Assembly (NCBI RefSeq): GCF_000701405.1
Contig: NZ_JNIV01000009.1
Location: forward strand, 1-64,000
Direction of reading: 5' to 3'
DNA from: Deinococcus marmoris DSM 12784
GTDB taxonomy: Bacteria; Deinococcota; Deinococci; Deinococcales; Deinococcaceae
Length of the DNA stretch: 64,000 nucleotides
The notes under the pieces were generated by a model. It saw only the letters and a program-made list of their open reading frames with translations. It made no database searches and was not told the DNA's origin. Shown in pieces: positions 39,121 to 51,997 of this stretch. Position numbers and translations under genes: made by a program. Numbering within the stretch: position 1 is the first letter of the stretch; every line of letters begins with the position of its first letter.

Positions 39121-40200
39121 TCAGCGCAGCGGCTGACCCGCCTCGTCCACCACCTGCACGTTCTGATACTTGCCGTCCACCTGCACGATGGTCCACGGGC
39201 TGGTGATCGCCTGCGTGGTGATGGACCCCGGCTTCGGCGCACGCACCTGCGCCACCAGGGTCAGGGTGCCGCCCGACACGCTGGCTCCAGTAACGCTCAC
39301 GCCGTAGCCGCCCGTGGCGCGCTGCCCCAGGAAAACCCCGACGATGGTGGCGTTGCCGGGATTGGGGGCAGCAGGCGCTCCGGTCTGACGTGAGTATGCC
39401 TGCGCGTACAGAGCGGCAGCCTCTGCTGGCGTGGCGGCAACGGTCACGGCAGCTCCGGTGACGCCTGACTGGCTTCCGCTGGCAAGTTCAGTAAAGTTCA
39501 CGCGCGCTCCTGTGGGCTGGGGGGCGGGAGAGGACGGCGTAGGGTTCAGCACCCCGGCTGCGGGAATCTGAGCGGCGGTGGTGGCAACATTCGGCAGCAC
39601 GTACAGCGCCGTCCGCAGGTATTCCCCGGCTTTGGGTTCAACGTCCAGGGCGGCGTCGGCAGCGGGGACAGCGGCCAACACGCCCACCGCCAGCGGTCCT
39701 TGACCCAGCAGCGCCTTGCTCAACACGCCCGCTTCCTCTGCAGTCAACTGGCCCGCACTTTGAAGACCGTTCACGGAGGACGCCCCCACCGTTCCGCTCA
39801 GGCCGCTCAGCTTGCTCCAGGTCTGCCCGTCGGTGTAATACACGGCGCTCAGGCCGCCAGGGGTGACCACATCAAAAGAACCGTTTGCGCGGCGGGTGAC
39901 GTTCAGGGGCGCGGTGATACTGGACGTGGGCTGGCGGTAGGTGGCCTTGCCGTTGACGCTGAGGGTGCCGGGAACGGCCACCGCGTCCTCCACCTGGGCG
40001 CGCAGTTCGGCGGTCTGGCCGCCCAGTTTCAGGCTGCCGCCCGCGCCGCCCGTCAGCGAGCCGTAGACCCACACGATGCGTTCCTGCGTGCCGCCGTACA
40101 GCAGCGCCTCATGCACGCGCAGGTTGCCGGGGCCGGTCATGGTGCAGGCGCTGAACAGGCCCGCGCTCAGCAGAAAGACGGGCAACAGAGATTTCTTCAT
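39121..40200 (-). CDS. Lipoprotein with PrcB-like C-terminal domain
   Basis: A 359-residue lipoprotein with signal KKSLLPVFLLSAGLFSAC. The last about 110 residues resemble PrcB_C: NATIVGVFLGQRATGGYGVS, then VSGGTLTLVAQVRAPKPGS and a final ITSPWTIVQVDG. In treponemes PrcB partners with a surface protease. The middle part is strand-rich (GSLKLGGQTAELRAQVEDA, ITAPLNVTRRANGSFDVVTP), separated by a Pro-rich linker. No protease gene is adjacent. ATG 40200 has a TAAGCT -10 (40212-40207, minus) six bases upstream, so the mRNA is probably leaderless. Confidence 0.75.
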   Translation of the reverse strand: MKKSLLPVFLLSAGLFSACTMTGPGNLRVHEALLYGGTQERIVWVYGSLTGGAGGSLKLGGQTAELRAQVEDAVAVPGTLSVNGKATYRQPTSSITAPLNVTRRANGSFDVVTPGGLSAVYYTDGQTWSKLSGLSGTVGASSVNGLQSAGQLTAEEAGVLSKALLGQGPLAVGVLAAVPAADAALDVEPKAGEYLRTALYVLPNVATTAAQIPAAGVLNPTPSSPAPQPTGARVNFTELASGSQSGVTGAAVTVAATPAEAAALYAQAYSRQTGAPAAPNPGNATIVGVFLGQRATGGYGVSVTGASVSGGTLTLVAQVRAPKPGSITTQAITSPWTIVQVDGKYQNVQVVDEAGQPLR

Positions 40201-40344
40201 GCTCCCAGCTTAGGCAGCCGGGCTGATGGCACCCTGAACGCGGTCTTGGGCAAACACACATCTGGGGGAGGGGCTGTCTAACAGTCAAACGGTCAAGCTG
40301 CTCAAAGACAGGAGCGAAAGCCGCCTGCCGTTTTGCTCTTGCCG

Positions 40345-42066
<1,722 letters not shown>

Positions 42067-42081
42067 CTCCAGCAGTCTAAG

Positions 42082-42119
42082 GCCTCTCGCCACTCAGGTT
42101 TCCGAGTGTGAGGCGAGGC
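42082..42119. promoter_or_regulatory. Palindrome over the recN promoter
   Basis: GCCTCTCGCC-ACTC (42082-42095) pairs with GAGT-GTGAGGCGAGGC (42104-42119) with small bulges; the core is CACTC, eight bases, GAGTG. It lies between the recN -10 and the LEA-like gene on the other strand. Confidence 0.45.
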
Positions 42120-42287
42120 AGCATCCGCCACCTCAAAACCGACTGTATGAAACCGTCGGCAGCCATTTCCTCACCAAGCATGAATCTTCCGTTACAGTTC
42201 CCCCACGTTGCCTCTCACCGTGCGCGGCACAATGGCGGCATTGTTCGCGCCGTTTTCAAGGCGGCGGCGGACGCAAAGGAGTTCATC

Positions 42288-43670
42288 ATGTCCACGAAAC
42301 ACGATTCCACCGGCGGCGTCAGCAAACGCAGCCTGTTGCTGCTGGGCGGCCTGGCCGCGCTGGCGCTGAATAAAGACGTTCGCCGCTCTGTCGTGGGCGG
42401 CACCCGCCACGCCTGGAGCGACGCCCAGGGAACACTGCAAGACACCGTGAAGCCCGCGCTGGCCGACGCCGCCGTGCAGGCGCAGCACACCGCGCAGCAT
42501 CTGTCTCACGAAGCGCAGAAGTCAGCGCAGCATCTGGCCCACGAGGCGGCCAGACGTGGGGCCACCGCGCTGGAAACGTGGAAGGAAGAGGGCGTGCCGC
42601 AGGCCCAGGCGTGGCTGGACAGCGCCCGCGAGACGGCGGCTGGGCTGGCCTCCACCGCGCAGGACAGGGCGGCGGATCTGGCCGAAAGCGCACAGAAGCG
42701 CAGCGGCGAACTGGCAGAAACGGCCCAGAAGAGTGGCAACCGACTGGCCGCAGTCGCCCAGGACCGCGCCGCAGAGCTTTCGGCGGAAGCGCAGAAACGG
42801 GCCGCAGAGGCACAGAAAGAAATGCAGAAGCGGGCTGCCCATCTGGAAAAAGAAGCCCACAAGGTGGCCGACACGCGTGGCAGGCAGGCCCAGCAGGCTG
42901 TTCAGGCGGCCCGCAAATCCGCCGCGCACACGCTGGACGAGGTGCAGGGCGGTGGCCTGGGCCTGCTGAGCAGCGTGCAGGATACGGGCGTGGGGCTGCT
43001 CAGCAACCTCCAGGGCTGGCTGGGCGACACCCTGAGCGACACGGGTGACGCACTGGAAAACCGCCGCCGCACCGCCGAGAAGGCCCTGGACCGCGCCCGC
43101 CGTCAGGCCGAGAAGGAACTGCGCGCCGGCAGGAAGAACTGGAGCGTCAAGAAGCTGGAAAAGGCGGTCACGAAGAAGATCGCACCGCTGCAAAAAGAAC
43201 TGGGCAGGGAAATCAAGCTGCTGGAAAAGCAGGCGAAACTGGCCCGCAAGAGCGACAACGGCGGCAGCGGTGGCCTGGGCGCAGGCGTCACGGCGCTGCT
43301 GCTGGTGGGGGCAGGCGCGGTGATCCTGGCGCGGGTGCCTGCCGCGCGCAAGGGCATCCTGAGCGCCGTGGAAGCGGTCAGCCCGGACGCCGCGCGCAGC
43401 CTGCACAAATTCAGCCGCGACGCCCGCAACCTGATCGGCTCGGCATGGCTGGACCAGATTGAGGAACCGGCAGCGACGCCTGCACCCGGCGCGGCGGCCT
43501 CTACCCAGGGCGCGACGACAGGTGCCTCGGCAGGGGCTTCGGTGGCCCCCGGTGCGCCCGCCGCCGCCCGCACCCAGGCAGAAGAACAGGCTGGCAAGCC
43601 CGCAGATACGGGCGCGGCCAGCAAGCCGGATTCCAAAACCGAGAAGGATTCCCAGCACAAGACGAACTGA
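42288..43670 (+). CDS. LEA-like, coiled-coil desiccation-type protein
   Basis: A 460-residue protein with one hydrophobic segment near the N-terminus (SLLLLGGLAALALN) and a very long amphipathic helix rich in Ala, Gln, Lys and Glu. The helix shows about 11-residue periodicity of the LEA/apolipoprotein kind (repeats such as AxxAQxRAAExAExAQKR from about residue 100 to 220). D. radiodurans has similar desiccation-resistance proteins. A second hydrophobic helix lies at about residue 330 (GVTALLLVGAGAVILARV), followed by a low-complexity Ala/Thr/Pro tail. AAAGGAG lies 7 bases before ATG 42288. A TACAGT -10 (42194-42199) is a likely promoter. Divergent from recN. Confidence 0.75.
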   Translation: MSTKHDSTGGVSKRSLLLLGGLAALALNKDVRRSVVGGTRHAWSDAQGTLQDTVKPALADAAVQAQHTAQHLSHEAQKSAQHLAHEAARRGATALETWKEEGVPQAQAWLDSARETAAGLASTAQDRAADLAESAQKRSGELAETAQKSGNRLAAVAQDRAAELSAEAQKRAAEAQKEMQKRAAHLEKEAHKVADTRGRQAQQAVQAARKSAAHTLDEVQGGGLGLLSSVQDTGVGLLSNLQGWLGDTLSDTGDALENRRRTAEKALDRARRQAEKELRAGRKNWSVKKLEKAVTKKIAPLQKELGREIKLLEKQAKLARKSDNGGSGGLGAGVTALLLVGAGAVILARVPAARKGILSAVEAVSPDAARSLHKFSRDARNLIGSAWLDQIEEPAATPAPGAAASTQGATTGASAGASVAPGAPAAARTQAEEQAGKPADTGAASKPDSKTEKDSQHKTN

Positions 43671-43717
43671 TCCATCAGCAGTCCAGAACCCAGGACCACG
43701 ATACAGAACCACAACCC

Positions 43718-43760
43718 AGAAGGAGCGCGGCGGAAAATATCTCCCGTGCTCCTTCTTTTC
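43718..43760 (+). terminator. Terminator after the LEA-like gene
   Basis: AGAAGGAGCGCGG (43718-43730) pairs with CCGTGCTCCTTCT (43744-43756) with one mismatch, followed by TTTC. Confidence 0.8.
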
Positions 43761-43846
43761 TTTGTCGGTCACGGTCATGAATCAGATGTGTCTGTCTAGA
43801 CCGGACGCCTCGCCTTGTTGTTTCCTCCACCGTGACACCCAAAAGG

Positions 43847-43876
43847 TTGGGTTGGAACCGCTTCATAGGCCACAAT
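43847..43876 (+). promoter_or_regulatory. pckA promoter with LacI-type operator in the spacer
   Basis: TTGGGT (43847-43852), an 18-base spacer and CACAAT (43871-43876). The spacer holds GAACCGCTTC (43855-43864), matching the core GAAnCGnTTC also found near malE and fbp. A bound repressor would block polymerase. Confidence 0.5.
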
Positions 43877-43962
43877 CAGGGAGTTCGCTTTTACACCAAT
43901 TCAGCCGCGCCCAGTGGTGCCAACCCGTGCGCGGCCTCTTGTTCATCCAAGGAGCTGATTCC

Positions 43963-45555
<1,593 letters not shown>

Positions 45556-45576
45556 AGACTTCAATATCTTGCAGAA

Positions 45577-45602
45577 GCCCCCGCAATTGACGCGGGGGCT
45601 TT
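45577..45602 (+). terminator. pckA terminator
   Basis: GCCCCCGC (45577-45584), six-base loop, GCGGGGGC (45592-45599), then TTT. Confidence 0.85.
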
Positions 45603-45654
45603 GCTGTTTGAGCGGGAGAAGGGCAGGAAACGGAGGAAGATGGAAGGGCTTTCG

Positions 45655-47028
45655 CTACTCCTTGACCCCACCCGACACCGTGCCGCCCACGAAGTATCCC
45701 TGGAAGCCGTAGAACAGCGCCACGATGGGCAGCGCCCCCAGCGTCGCGGCGGCGGCGAACACGCCCCATTTGGTGCTGAACTGGCCCTGCGTGAAAGAGA
45801 GCAGCATGATCCCCACCGTCCACTTCTCCACCCCAGTCAGGAGGATGTTCGCCAGGATGAACTCGGCGTAGGTGCCGATGAACTGATTCAGGAAAATGAA
45901 GACCAGAATGCCGCCCGACAGCGGAATGACCACCTTGATAAAGGTCTGCCAGCGCGTCGCGCCGTCCACCATCGCCGCTTCCTCCAACGATTCGGGCAGG
46001 CTTTCCACATAACCCTTGAAAATCCAGGTATTGAAGGCGATTGCGCCGCCACTGTAGGCCAGGATCAGGCCGGTGAAGGTGTTGCTCAGGCCCAGCAGCA
46101 CCATCAGGGTGTAGACGGCCACCAGTGCCAGAAACACCGGGAACATCTGGATAAAGATAAAAAAGAGGAGCGTCTGAAAGCGGCCCGGAAAGCGCAGGCG
46201 GGCCATCGCGTACCCGGCAGTGGTGGACAACAAGATCGCCAGGATGCCCGTGATGCCTGACACCAGCAGCGTGTTGCGCACCGACAGCAGGAACTTGCTC
46301 TCGTTGGTACTGCCCCCGAACTGCGCTGGCCCCATGAAGATCACCAGCACGGCCACCGTCACCATCAGGATGCGCAGGATCCAGGTGCGGGTGTTGTTCA
46401 GGCCCTCGCTCTCGCGGCCCGCGCGCCCGATGACCGCCATGATGCCCAGAGCGGTCAGCGCCGCGCCAGAAATCCCGGCCAGCGCCAGTTGCCACAGCGG
46501 AATCGCCACGCCCTCGAACAGCTTCTGGAAATTCTCCAGGCTCAGCACTTGCAGACTGGGCAGCAGACCGGTCTTGTAAAAAATGTTGGGGTTGGAAAAA
46601 TCCGGGAAGGCGAACAGGCTGTTGCGCGGATCGAAGGCGGCGATCAACACGTAAAACAGCGGGTAGATCGCCACCAGGACCACCAGCATTAAAAACAGGT
46701 GCGTGAGCTGCACGCCCAGCACGGCGCTGTAACTGATCTTGCGCCCGGTGCGCGCCATGCCGATGCGCTGGCCCAGCAGACTGGTCAGGGCCAGCACGCC
46801 GCTGGCCGCCAGCAGGAACAGCAGGAAACGCACCCAGCCGCGTTCCACGAAGTAGATGGTGAAGCTCTTCTGGCGGCCCACCATACTCCTGTTGAGGTAA
46901 AAGGCCAGCACGCCCAGGGCGAGGACCAGCGCGGCCACCACCAGCCACGGCAGCGCCTTTCTCAGCAGCCCCGGTTCGCGGTGAACATAGACCTCGGGGG
47001 CGGCGTCCTGGGTAGGGATGGCGGTCAT
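45655..47028 (-). CDS. malG: Maltose/sugar ABC transporter permease MalG
   Basis: Inner-membrane permease of a binding-protein-dependent sugar importer. The C-terminal about 280 residues match MalG, with the EAA loop [20 protein letters not shown] (about residues 343-362) that contacts the ATPase, and the preceding [15 protein letters not shown]. At 457 residues it is much longer than E. coli MalG (296): the N-terminal about 150 residues add two or three extra membrane helices before the usual [16 protein letters not shown]. The start overlaps the malF stop by four bases. No ATPase gene (malK) is in the window, so a shared ATPase elsewhere is expected. Confidence 0.92.
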   Translation of the reverse strand: MTAIPTQDAAPEVYVHREPGLLRKALPWLVVAALVLALGVLAFYLNRSMVGRQKSFTIYFVERGWVRFLLFLLAASGVLALTSLLGQRIGMARTGRKISYSAVLGVQLTHLFLMLVVLVAIYPLFYVLIAAFDPRNSLFAFPDFSNPNIFYKTGLLPSLQVLSLENFQKLFEGVAIPLWQLALAGISGAALTALGIMAVIGRAGRESEGLNNTRTWILRILMVTVAVLVIFMGPAQFGGSTNESKFLLSVRNTLLVSGITGILAILLSTTAGYAMARLRFPGRFQTLLFFIFIQMFPVFLALVAVYTLMVLLGLSNTFTGLILAYSGGAIAFNTWIFKGYVESLPESLEEAAMVDGATRWQTFIKVVIPLSGGILVFIFLNQFIGTYAEFILANILLTGVEKWTVGIMLLSFTQGQFSTKWGVFAAAATLGALPIVALFYGFQGYFVGGTVSGGVKE

Positions 47029-48437
47029 TTGCGGGCCTCCTCAAAGACGCCTGCGGCCTTGAAGTTCACCAGACTGATCGCCAGCGTGAGAAAGAAGATG
47101 ATCATCGCGATGGCGCTGGCAAGGGAATAGTTGGACTGGCCGCTGGAGGAAAAGGCCGTGTTGTAGCCCCAGGACAGCAGAATGTCGGTGCTGCGGGCCG
47201 TGGCCTCACGCCCCTGCTGGTCCGGCCCGCCCTGCGTGAGCAGGTAGATGATGCCGAAGTTGTTGAAGTTGAAGGCGAAGCCCGAGAGCAAAATGGGCGT
47301 GAAGCTGTTCTTCAGCAGCGGCAGCGTGATGTTGGAAATCTGTTGCAGGCGGCTGGCCCCGTCGATGCTGGCCGCCTCGTACAGGTCCTCGTTGATGGTA
47401 CTCAGGGCGCTGATGGTGGCGGTCATCATGTACGGAAAGCCCAGCCACAGGTTGACCAGCAACACCGTCACTTTGGCCCACAGCGGATCGCCCAGCCACG
47501 GCACGGCGGCGAAGCCCAGCAGCCCCAGCCCCTTGTTGACGATCCCGAACTGCTGGTTGTACAGCGCCACCCACATCTGCACGCTGATCACGGCGGGAAT
47601 GGCCCACGGCAGGAACAGCAGCGTGCGGTAGATGTTGCGGCCCTTGAGGTTCTTGTTGTATAGCAGGATGCCCAGCACCAGCCCGGCGATGGCGTTGATG
47701 GTCACGGTGGAAAACGCGAACACCACCGTCCAGATGAAGACCGGAATCAGCGCGCGGCTGGCCTCGGCGAAGATCTCGCGGAAATTGGCCAGCCCGATGT
47801 AACTGATGGCGTTGAGGCGAGTGGCCCGCGCGACCTCGATGTCGGTGGTAAACGGCGCGGACAGCGTCACTTGCAGGCCGTCCACACTGGCGATCCTGGC
47901 CTTGTACGGCACCGACGCCTGCTCATCGAACAGCACCAGCGTCGCGCCCGTGCAGTTTGCCGTCTCGCAGCGCAGGTACTCCTGCACGCTTTCAGACTGC
48001 GGCGTCTCGTCCAGCGTCACCACCCGCCTGTCCGCGCTGATGGTGGCGGTGGTCCGTAGCGCCGAATCCGGGTTGCCGCTGTTGACCGCGTTGTAGTTGG
48101 TAAAGGCGTAATTGACCGTCAGCACGATGGGCAGGATGGTAAAGGCCGCCAGAAAGACCAGTGCCGGAAACAGGTAGTACCAGCTCACCATCCACGGAAA
48201 CAGCCGCAGCACCAGCGGCAGCATCAGCAGCAGCGCAGCCGCCCCGTAGATCAGGATCATGTAGGGCGGCGCTTCGGGAGAGATGCGGGCAGTCAGGCCG
48301 CTCAGGAGCCAGCCGATCAGGACGGCCCCACCCAGCATCACAGCCAGGATCAGCACAGCGATCAGGACGCCGCGCGTTCCTTCGGGGGGGACAGTGGAGC
48401 GGACACCAAAACGGGGGGGGTGGGGAATCGCGGTCAT
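47025..48437 (-). CDS. malF: Maltose/sugar ABC transporter permease MalF
   Basis: Partner permease of MalG. It has two N-terminal helices ([20 protein letters not shown] and [18 protein letters not shown]), then a third helix, a periplasmic loop of about 100 residues (from [19 protein letters not shown]), and the core with the EAA motif [20 protein letters not shown] (about residue 375). Near the end [10 protein letters not shown] is typical of MalF. The 470 residues are close to E. coli MalF. AAAGGAG precedes the ATG. The gene follows malE and precedes malG. Confidence 0.92.
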   Translation of the reverse strand: MTAIPHPPRFGVRSTVPPEGTRGVLIAVLILAVMLGGAVLIGWLLSGLTARISPEAPPYMILIYGAAALLLMLPLVLRLFPWMVSWYYLFPALVFLAAFTILPIVLTVNYAFTNYNAVNSGNPDSALRTTATISADRRVVTLDETPQSESVQEYLRCETANCTGATLVLFDEQASVPYKARIASVDGLQVTLSAPFTTDIEVARATRLNAISYIGLANFREIFAEASRALIPVFIWTVVFAFSTVTINAIAGLVLGILLYNKNLKGRNIYRTLLFLPWAIPAVISVQMWVALYNQQFGIVNKGLGLLGFAAVPWLGDPLWAKVTVLLVNLWLGFPYMMTATISALSTINEDLYEAASIDGASRLQQISNITLPLLKNSFTPILLSGFAFNFNNFGIIYLLTQGGPDQQGREATARSTDILLSWGYNTAFSSSGQSNYSLASAIAMIIFFLTLAISLVNFKAAGVFEEARK

Positions 48438-48589
48438 GGGGATGCGCCGTCTCCTTTGAATGGGGCTTTGAATGTGTCAGGGACAATCATAGGGCGATTG
48501 CAGGCCGGAAAAGTCAGATGGTGATTTGGTGGACAAAGCGGCGCGGGCAGCACAGCAAATAGGCGGCACGGCAAAGCAGTCGGCACGGC

Positions 48590-48622
48590 AAAAAAGCGGA
48601 CAGGCTGCCTTCACCCGTCCGC
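48590..48622 (-). terminator. Stem-loop after malE
   Basis: On the minus strand GGCGGAC (48623-48617) pairs with GTCCGC (48601-48596), then TTTTTT. It lies between malE and malF, so it probably lowers expression of the permeases relative to the binding protein, as in other maltose operons. Confidence 0.75.
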
Positions 48623-48637
48623 CTTAAAACAAACTGC

Positions 48638-49816
48638 TTACTTGATGTTGCCGCTGATTTCCTGCACGGCCTTGTCCAGAATCTGGCTGTAGTCCGGGTT
48701 GGGCTTCTGCACGCTCTGGGCAATCGCGGCGCTCCAGGGTGCCCACACTGCGCCCATCGCCGGGACGTTGGGCATGGGGGTGCCCGCGCTGATGGCCTTG
48801 CCGAAGCCCGCCACCACAGGATCACTCTTGAGCTTGGTGCGCGCGCTCAGGCTGACTGGAATGCGTCCGCCCGCCTTGTTAAACGCAAACTGCGCGTCGC
48901 TGGAGCTGATCTGCTTGGCAAAGCCTGCCGCCGCCACCTTGTTCTTGCTGTAGGCGTTGATCATGGTGCCCTGCACGCCCACGAAGGGACTCCACTTACC
49001 GCTCGCGCCGGGAGGCGTGGGGAAGGTGGTAATGCCGTAATCGATCCCGGCCTTCTTGATGTCGCCCATGTCCCAGGGTCCGGTCAGGTACATCGCCAGG
49101 CGTCCGTCGGTGAACGCGCCCTTGGCCACGTCGCCGGACACGCCTTCGGGAACCAGGTTGTATTTATAGCGCAGATCGTTCAGGAAGCCGCTGGCCTTGT
49201 CGGCTCCGGCGTTCGACAGACCGATGTCCTTGGTGTTCAGCGTGCCGCTCGTGTTCTTGAACACGTAGCCGCCGAAAGCGCTGATCACGCCGTAGTTCTG
49301 GTAGGCGTTGGACAGGTCCGTCAGGAAGCCGAACTTGCCGTTGCCGGTATTGGCCTGCGCCACTTTCAGGAAGTCGGCCCAGGTGGTGGGGGCCTTGGGC
49401 ACCAGTTTCTTGTTGTACACCAGCGCCACAGCCTCAGCGAACATGGGAATGGCGAACAGCTTGCCCTGGTAGGTCATGGCGTTCAGGCCGGTCTTGTCGA
49501 AGTCGGTCTTGCTGGTGATGTACTTGTCCATCGGCTCAATGACGCCCGCCGCCGCGAGCTGACCCAGACGGTCCTGCGGCAGCGTGACGATCACGTCGGG
49601 ACCCTGGCCCTTGGGAGCGCTCTGGATCAGCTTGTCGGGAATCTGGTCAAAAGGCACGCTGACGATGGTGGTCTTGTTGCCCTTCTTGTCGAAGGTGGCA
49701 GCCTGCTGCTTGAGCCAGTCGAGTTCCGCACCCCCGAAGTGGGTCCAGACGGTGATGTTGGCGGCGCTGGCTTGGCCCAGCAGGGCGAGGGACAGAATGG
49801 TCAGAGCTTTTTTCAT
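48638..49816 (-). CDS. malE: Maltose-binding protein MalE
   Basis: Extracytoplasmic binding protein of the maltose importer (392 residues). The signal peptide MKKALTILSLALLGQASA is cut before ANITVWTHF. The family 1 binding fold is visible in LDWLKQQAATFDKKGNKTTI, GQGPDVIVTLPQDRLGQLAA, VALVYNKKLVPKAPTTW, and FVGVQGTMINAYSKNKVAAA. It is not a lipoprotein (no lipobox), although many Gram-positive relatives are. AAGGAGAACAT precedes the ATG. Two LacI-type boxes lie in its 5' leader and a TATAAT -10 about 180 bases upstream. Confidence 0.93.
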   Translation of the reverse strand: MKKALTILSLALLGQASAANITVWTHFGGAELDWLKQQAATFDKKGNKTTIVSVPFDQIPDKLIQSAPKGQGPDVIVTLPQDRLGQLAAAGVIEPMDKYITSKTDFDKTGLNAMTYQGKLFAIPMFAEAVALVYNKKLVPKAPTTWADFLKVAQANTGNGKFGFLTDLSNAYQNYGVISAFGGYVFKNTSGTLNTKDIGLSNAGADKASGFLNDLRYKYNLVPEGVSGDVAKGAFTDGRLAMYLTGPWDMGDIKKAGIDYGITTFPTPPGASGKWSPFVGVQGTMINAYSKNKVAAAGFAKQISSSDAQFAFNKAGGRIPVSLSARTKLKSDPVVAGFGKAISAGTPMPNVPAMGAVWAPWSAAIAQSVQKPNPDYSQILDKAVQEISGNIK

Positions 49817-49839
49817 ATGTTCTCCTTGATCGTCGCGGC

Positions 49840-49856
49840 GTATGAACCGCTTCCAA
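49840..49856 (-). promoter_or_regulatory. LacI-type operator 1 at malE
   Basis: On the minus strand TTTGGAAGCGGTTCATA; core GAAGCGGTTC (49853-49844) fits GAAnCGnTTC with the central CG typical of LacI-family sites. It sits only about 30 bases before the malE start. Confidence 0.55.
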
Positions 49857-49895
49857 ATGTTCAGGATTGAGGTGAGGGCCGAACTGAGGGTCCGT

Positions 49896-49912
49896 CCAGA
49901 AACCGCTTCTGC
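49896..49912 (-). promoter_or_regulatory. LacI-type operator 2 at malE
   Basis: CCAGAAACCGCTTCTGC (plus strand) with inverted ends AGAA/TTCT around the ACCGC core; nine of ten core positions match GAAnCGnTTC. Confidence 0.5.
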
Positions 49913-49995
49913 CTCAGACCGAAGCGGAAGATAAGCACCGCAGCGGCGCGGCAGCGGGAAGAGGCTGAACTAGACATGAGGTTGACCCGGCAGAC

Positions 49996-50001
49996 ATTAT
50001 A
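49996..50001 (-). promoter_or_regulatory. malE -10 box
   Basis: ATTATA on the plus strand, a perfect TATAAT on the minus strand, preceded by a poor -35 region. This would give malE a leader of about 170 bases. Confidence 0.45.
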
Positions 50002-50107
50002 CGTCATTTGACATGCTGACTGACCTACATTTGTTCTCCAGGGTTCGTTCATCAGCACGTCAGTTGAGGATGACTTTAAACCGAGTTCAACATTCGAGTT
50101 TATATAC

Positions 50108-50136
50108 TTACCTACCGGTCAGTCGGGATATATACT
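50108..50136 (+). promoter_or_regulatory. MFS gene promoter with TetR-like operator
   Basis: TTACCT (50108-50113), 17-base spacer, TATACT (50131-50136), six bases, ATG 50143: leaderless. The spacer contains CCTACCGGTCAGTCGG (50111-50126), which resembles operators of TetR-family repressors. No tetR gene is adjacent. Confidence 0.5.
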
Positions 50137-50142
50137 CTGCGA

Positions 50143-51405
<1,263 letters not shown>

Positions 51406-51430
51406 AACGGGTAGAAAATAGAACACCGAG

Positions 51431-51462
51431 GGGGAGGCCAGATGGACGGCCTCTCCCTTTTC
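51431..51462 (+). terminator. MFS gene terminator
   Basis: GGGAGGCC (about 51432-51439) pairs with GGCCTCTCCC (51448-51457), then TTTTC. Confidence 0.8.
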
Positions 51463-51553
51463 TGGTGGAGGGATTGTTTAGCGCAGACACCACGCCGAAG
51501 GCAACGGATGTTCAGCAACAGACGTTCGTGCCGCCGGCTGTTAGCCTGGGCCT

Positions 51554-51664
51554 ATGCGCGAGTTCCTGAACGACTGGTGGCGGCTTCTCAAATTGATCGT
51601 CGCCTCGCTGGTGATTCCGGTGGTCCTGTGGGGCCTGCTGGTGTGGACCGGCGTACTGAAGTAG
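51554..51664 (+). CDS. 36-residue leaderless membrane peptide
   Basis: A short frame starts [13 protein letters not shown] and continues with one hydrophobic helix [18 protein letters not shown], ending TGVLK before TAG. It would be missed by length cut-offs. Support comes from a TAGCCT -10 (51542-51547) that ends exactly six bases before the ATG, the same geometry as at annotated neighbours, and from the good coding pattern of a single-pass peptide with an amphipathic, Trp-rich N-terminus. It lies alone between the MFS gene terminator and fbp. Function unknown; small membrane peptides of this shape often tune membrane enzymes. Confidence 0.6.
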   Translation: MREFLNDWWRLLKLIVASLVIPVVLWGLLVWTGVLK

Positions 51665-51997
51665 ATGGACCTGAAATAAGCAGGGGGACGCCTCAAGACA
51701 GTTCCGCTGATTGAGAGATGCGGCGGCAGCCACACGTTTTTCAGTGGCCCGAAAGACGGCCTACCCTCGCCGGGGCCGCAGCACAGATGGACCTCTGAAC
51801 CACAGCAATGCACGACGCCCTTGCTCAGCAGCAGAACAGAAACGCGGATTTGCCGAATAACGAGAATCGTTCAGCAGGTCTCTGGACACCTCAAACCGGG
51901 ATGCACCTTTCCGACTGCACACACTGACCACTGGAACTCAGATGGTGGAACCGCTCCCAGACGCCAGAAACCTGGGTGGGCGTGTTAGCGTCCTGGT
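51665..51997. other. Non-coding stretch before fbp
   Basis: About 330 bases without a credible gene. It contains a LacI-type box (51945-51959) and the fbp -10 (51986-51991). A weak AACGA-GAA-TCGTT palindrome lies near 51858-51872. Nothing else recognisable was seen. Confidence 0.5.
51945..51991 (+). promoter_or_regulatory. fbp control region
   Basis: GAACCGCTCC (51948-51957) matches nine of ten core positions of the box seen at pckA and malE. TAGCGT (51986-51991) ends six bases before the ATG, so the mRNA is leaderless. No good -35 is seen. Confidence 0.45.

Larger units (their letters stand above)
49817..50142. other. Divergent control region of malE and the MFS gene
   Basis: About 325 bases without a gene. 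Going from malE: ribosome binding site, a LacI-type box (49840-49856), a second box (49896-49912), the malE -10 TATAAT on the minus strand (50001-49996), and the MFS promoter (TTACCT 50108-50113, TATACT 50131-50136) with a TetR-like site in the spacer. Confidence 0.6.

Noticed and set aside
43459..43962. Upstream extension of the pckA frame
   Set aside because: It crosses the end of the LEA-like gene, its terminator and the pckA promoter; ATG 43963 has a good ribosome binding site and family-typical length.
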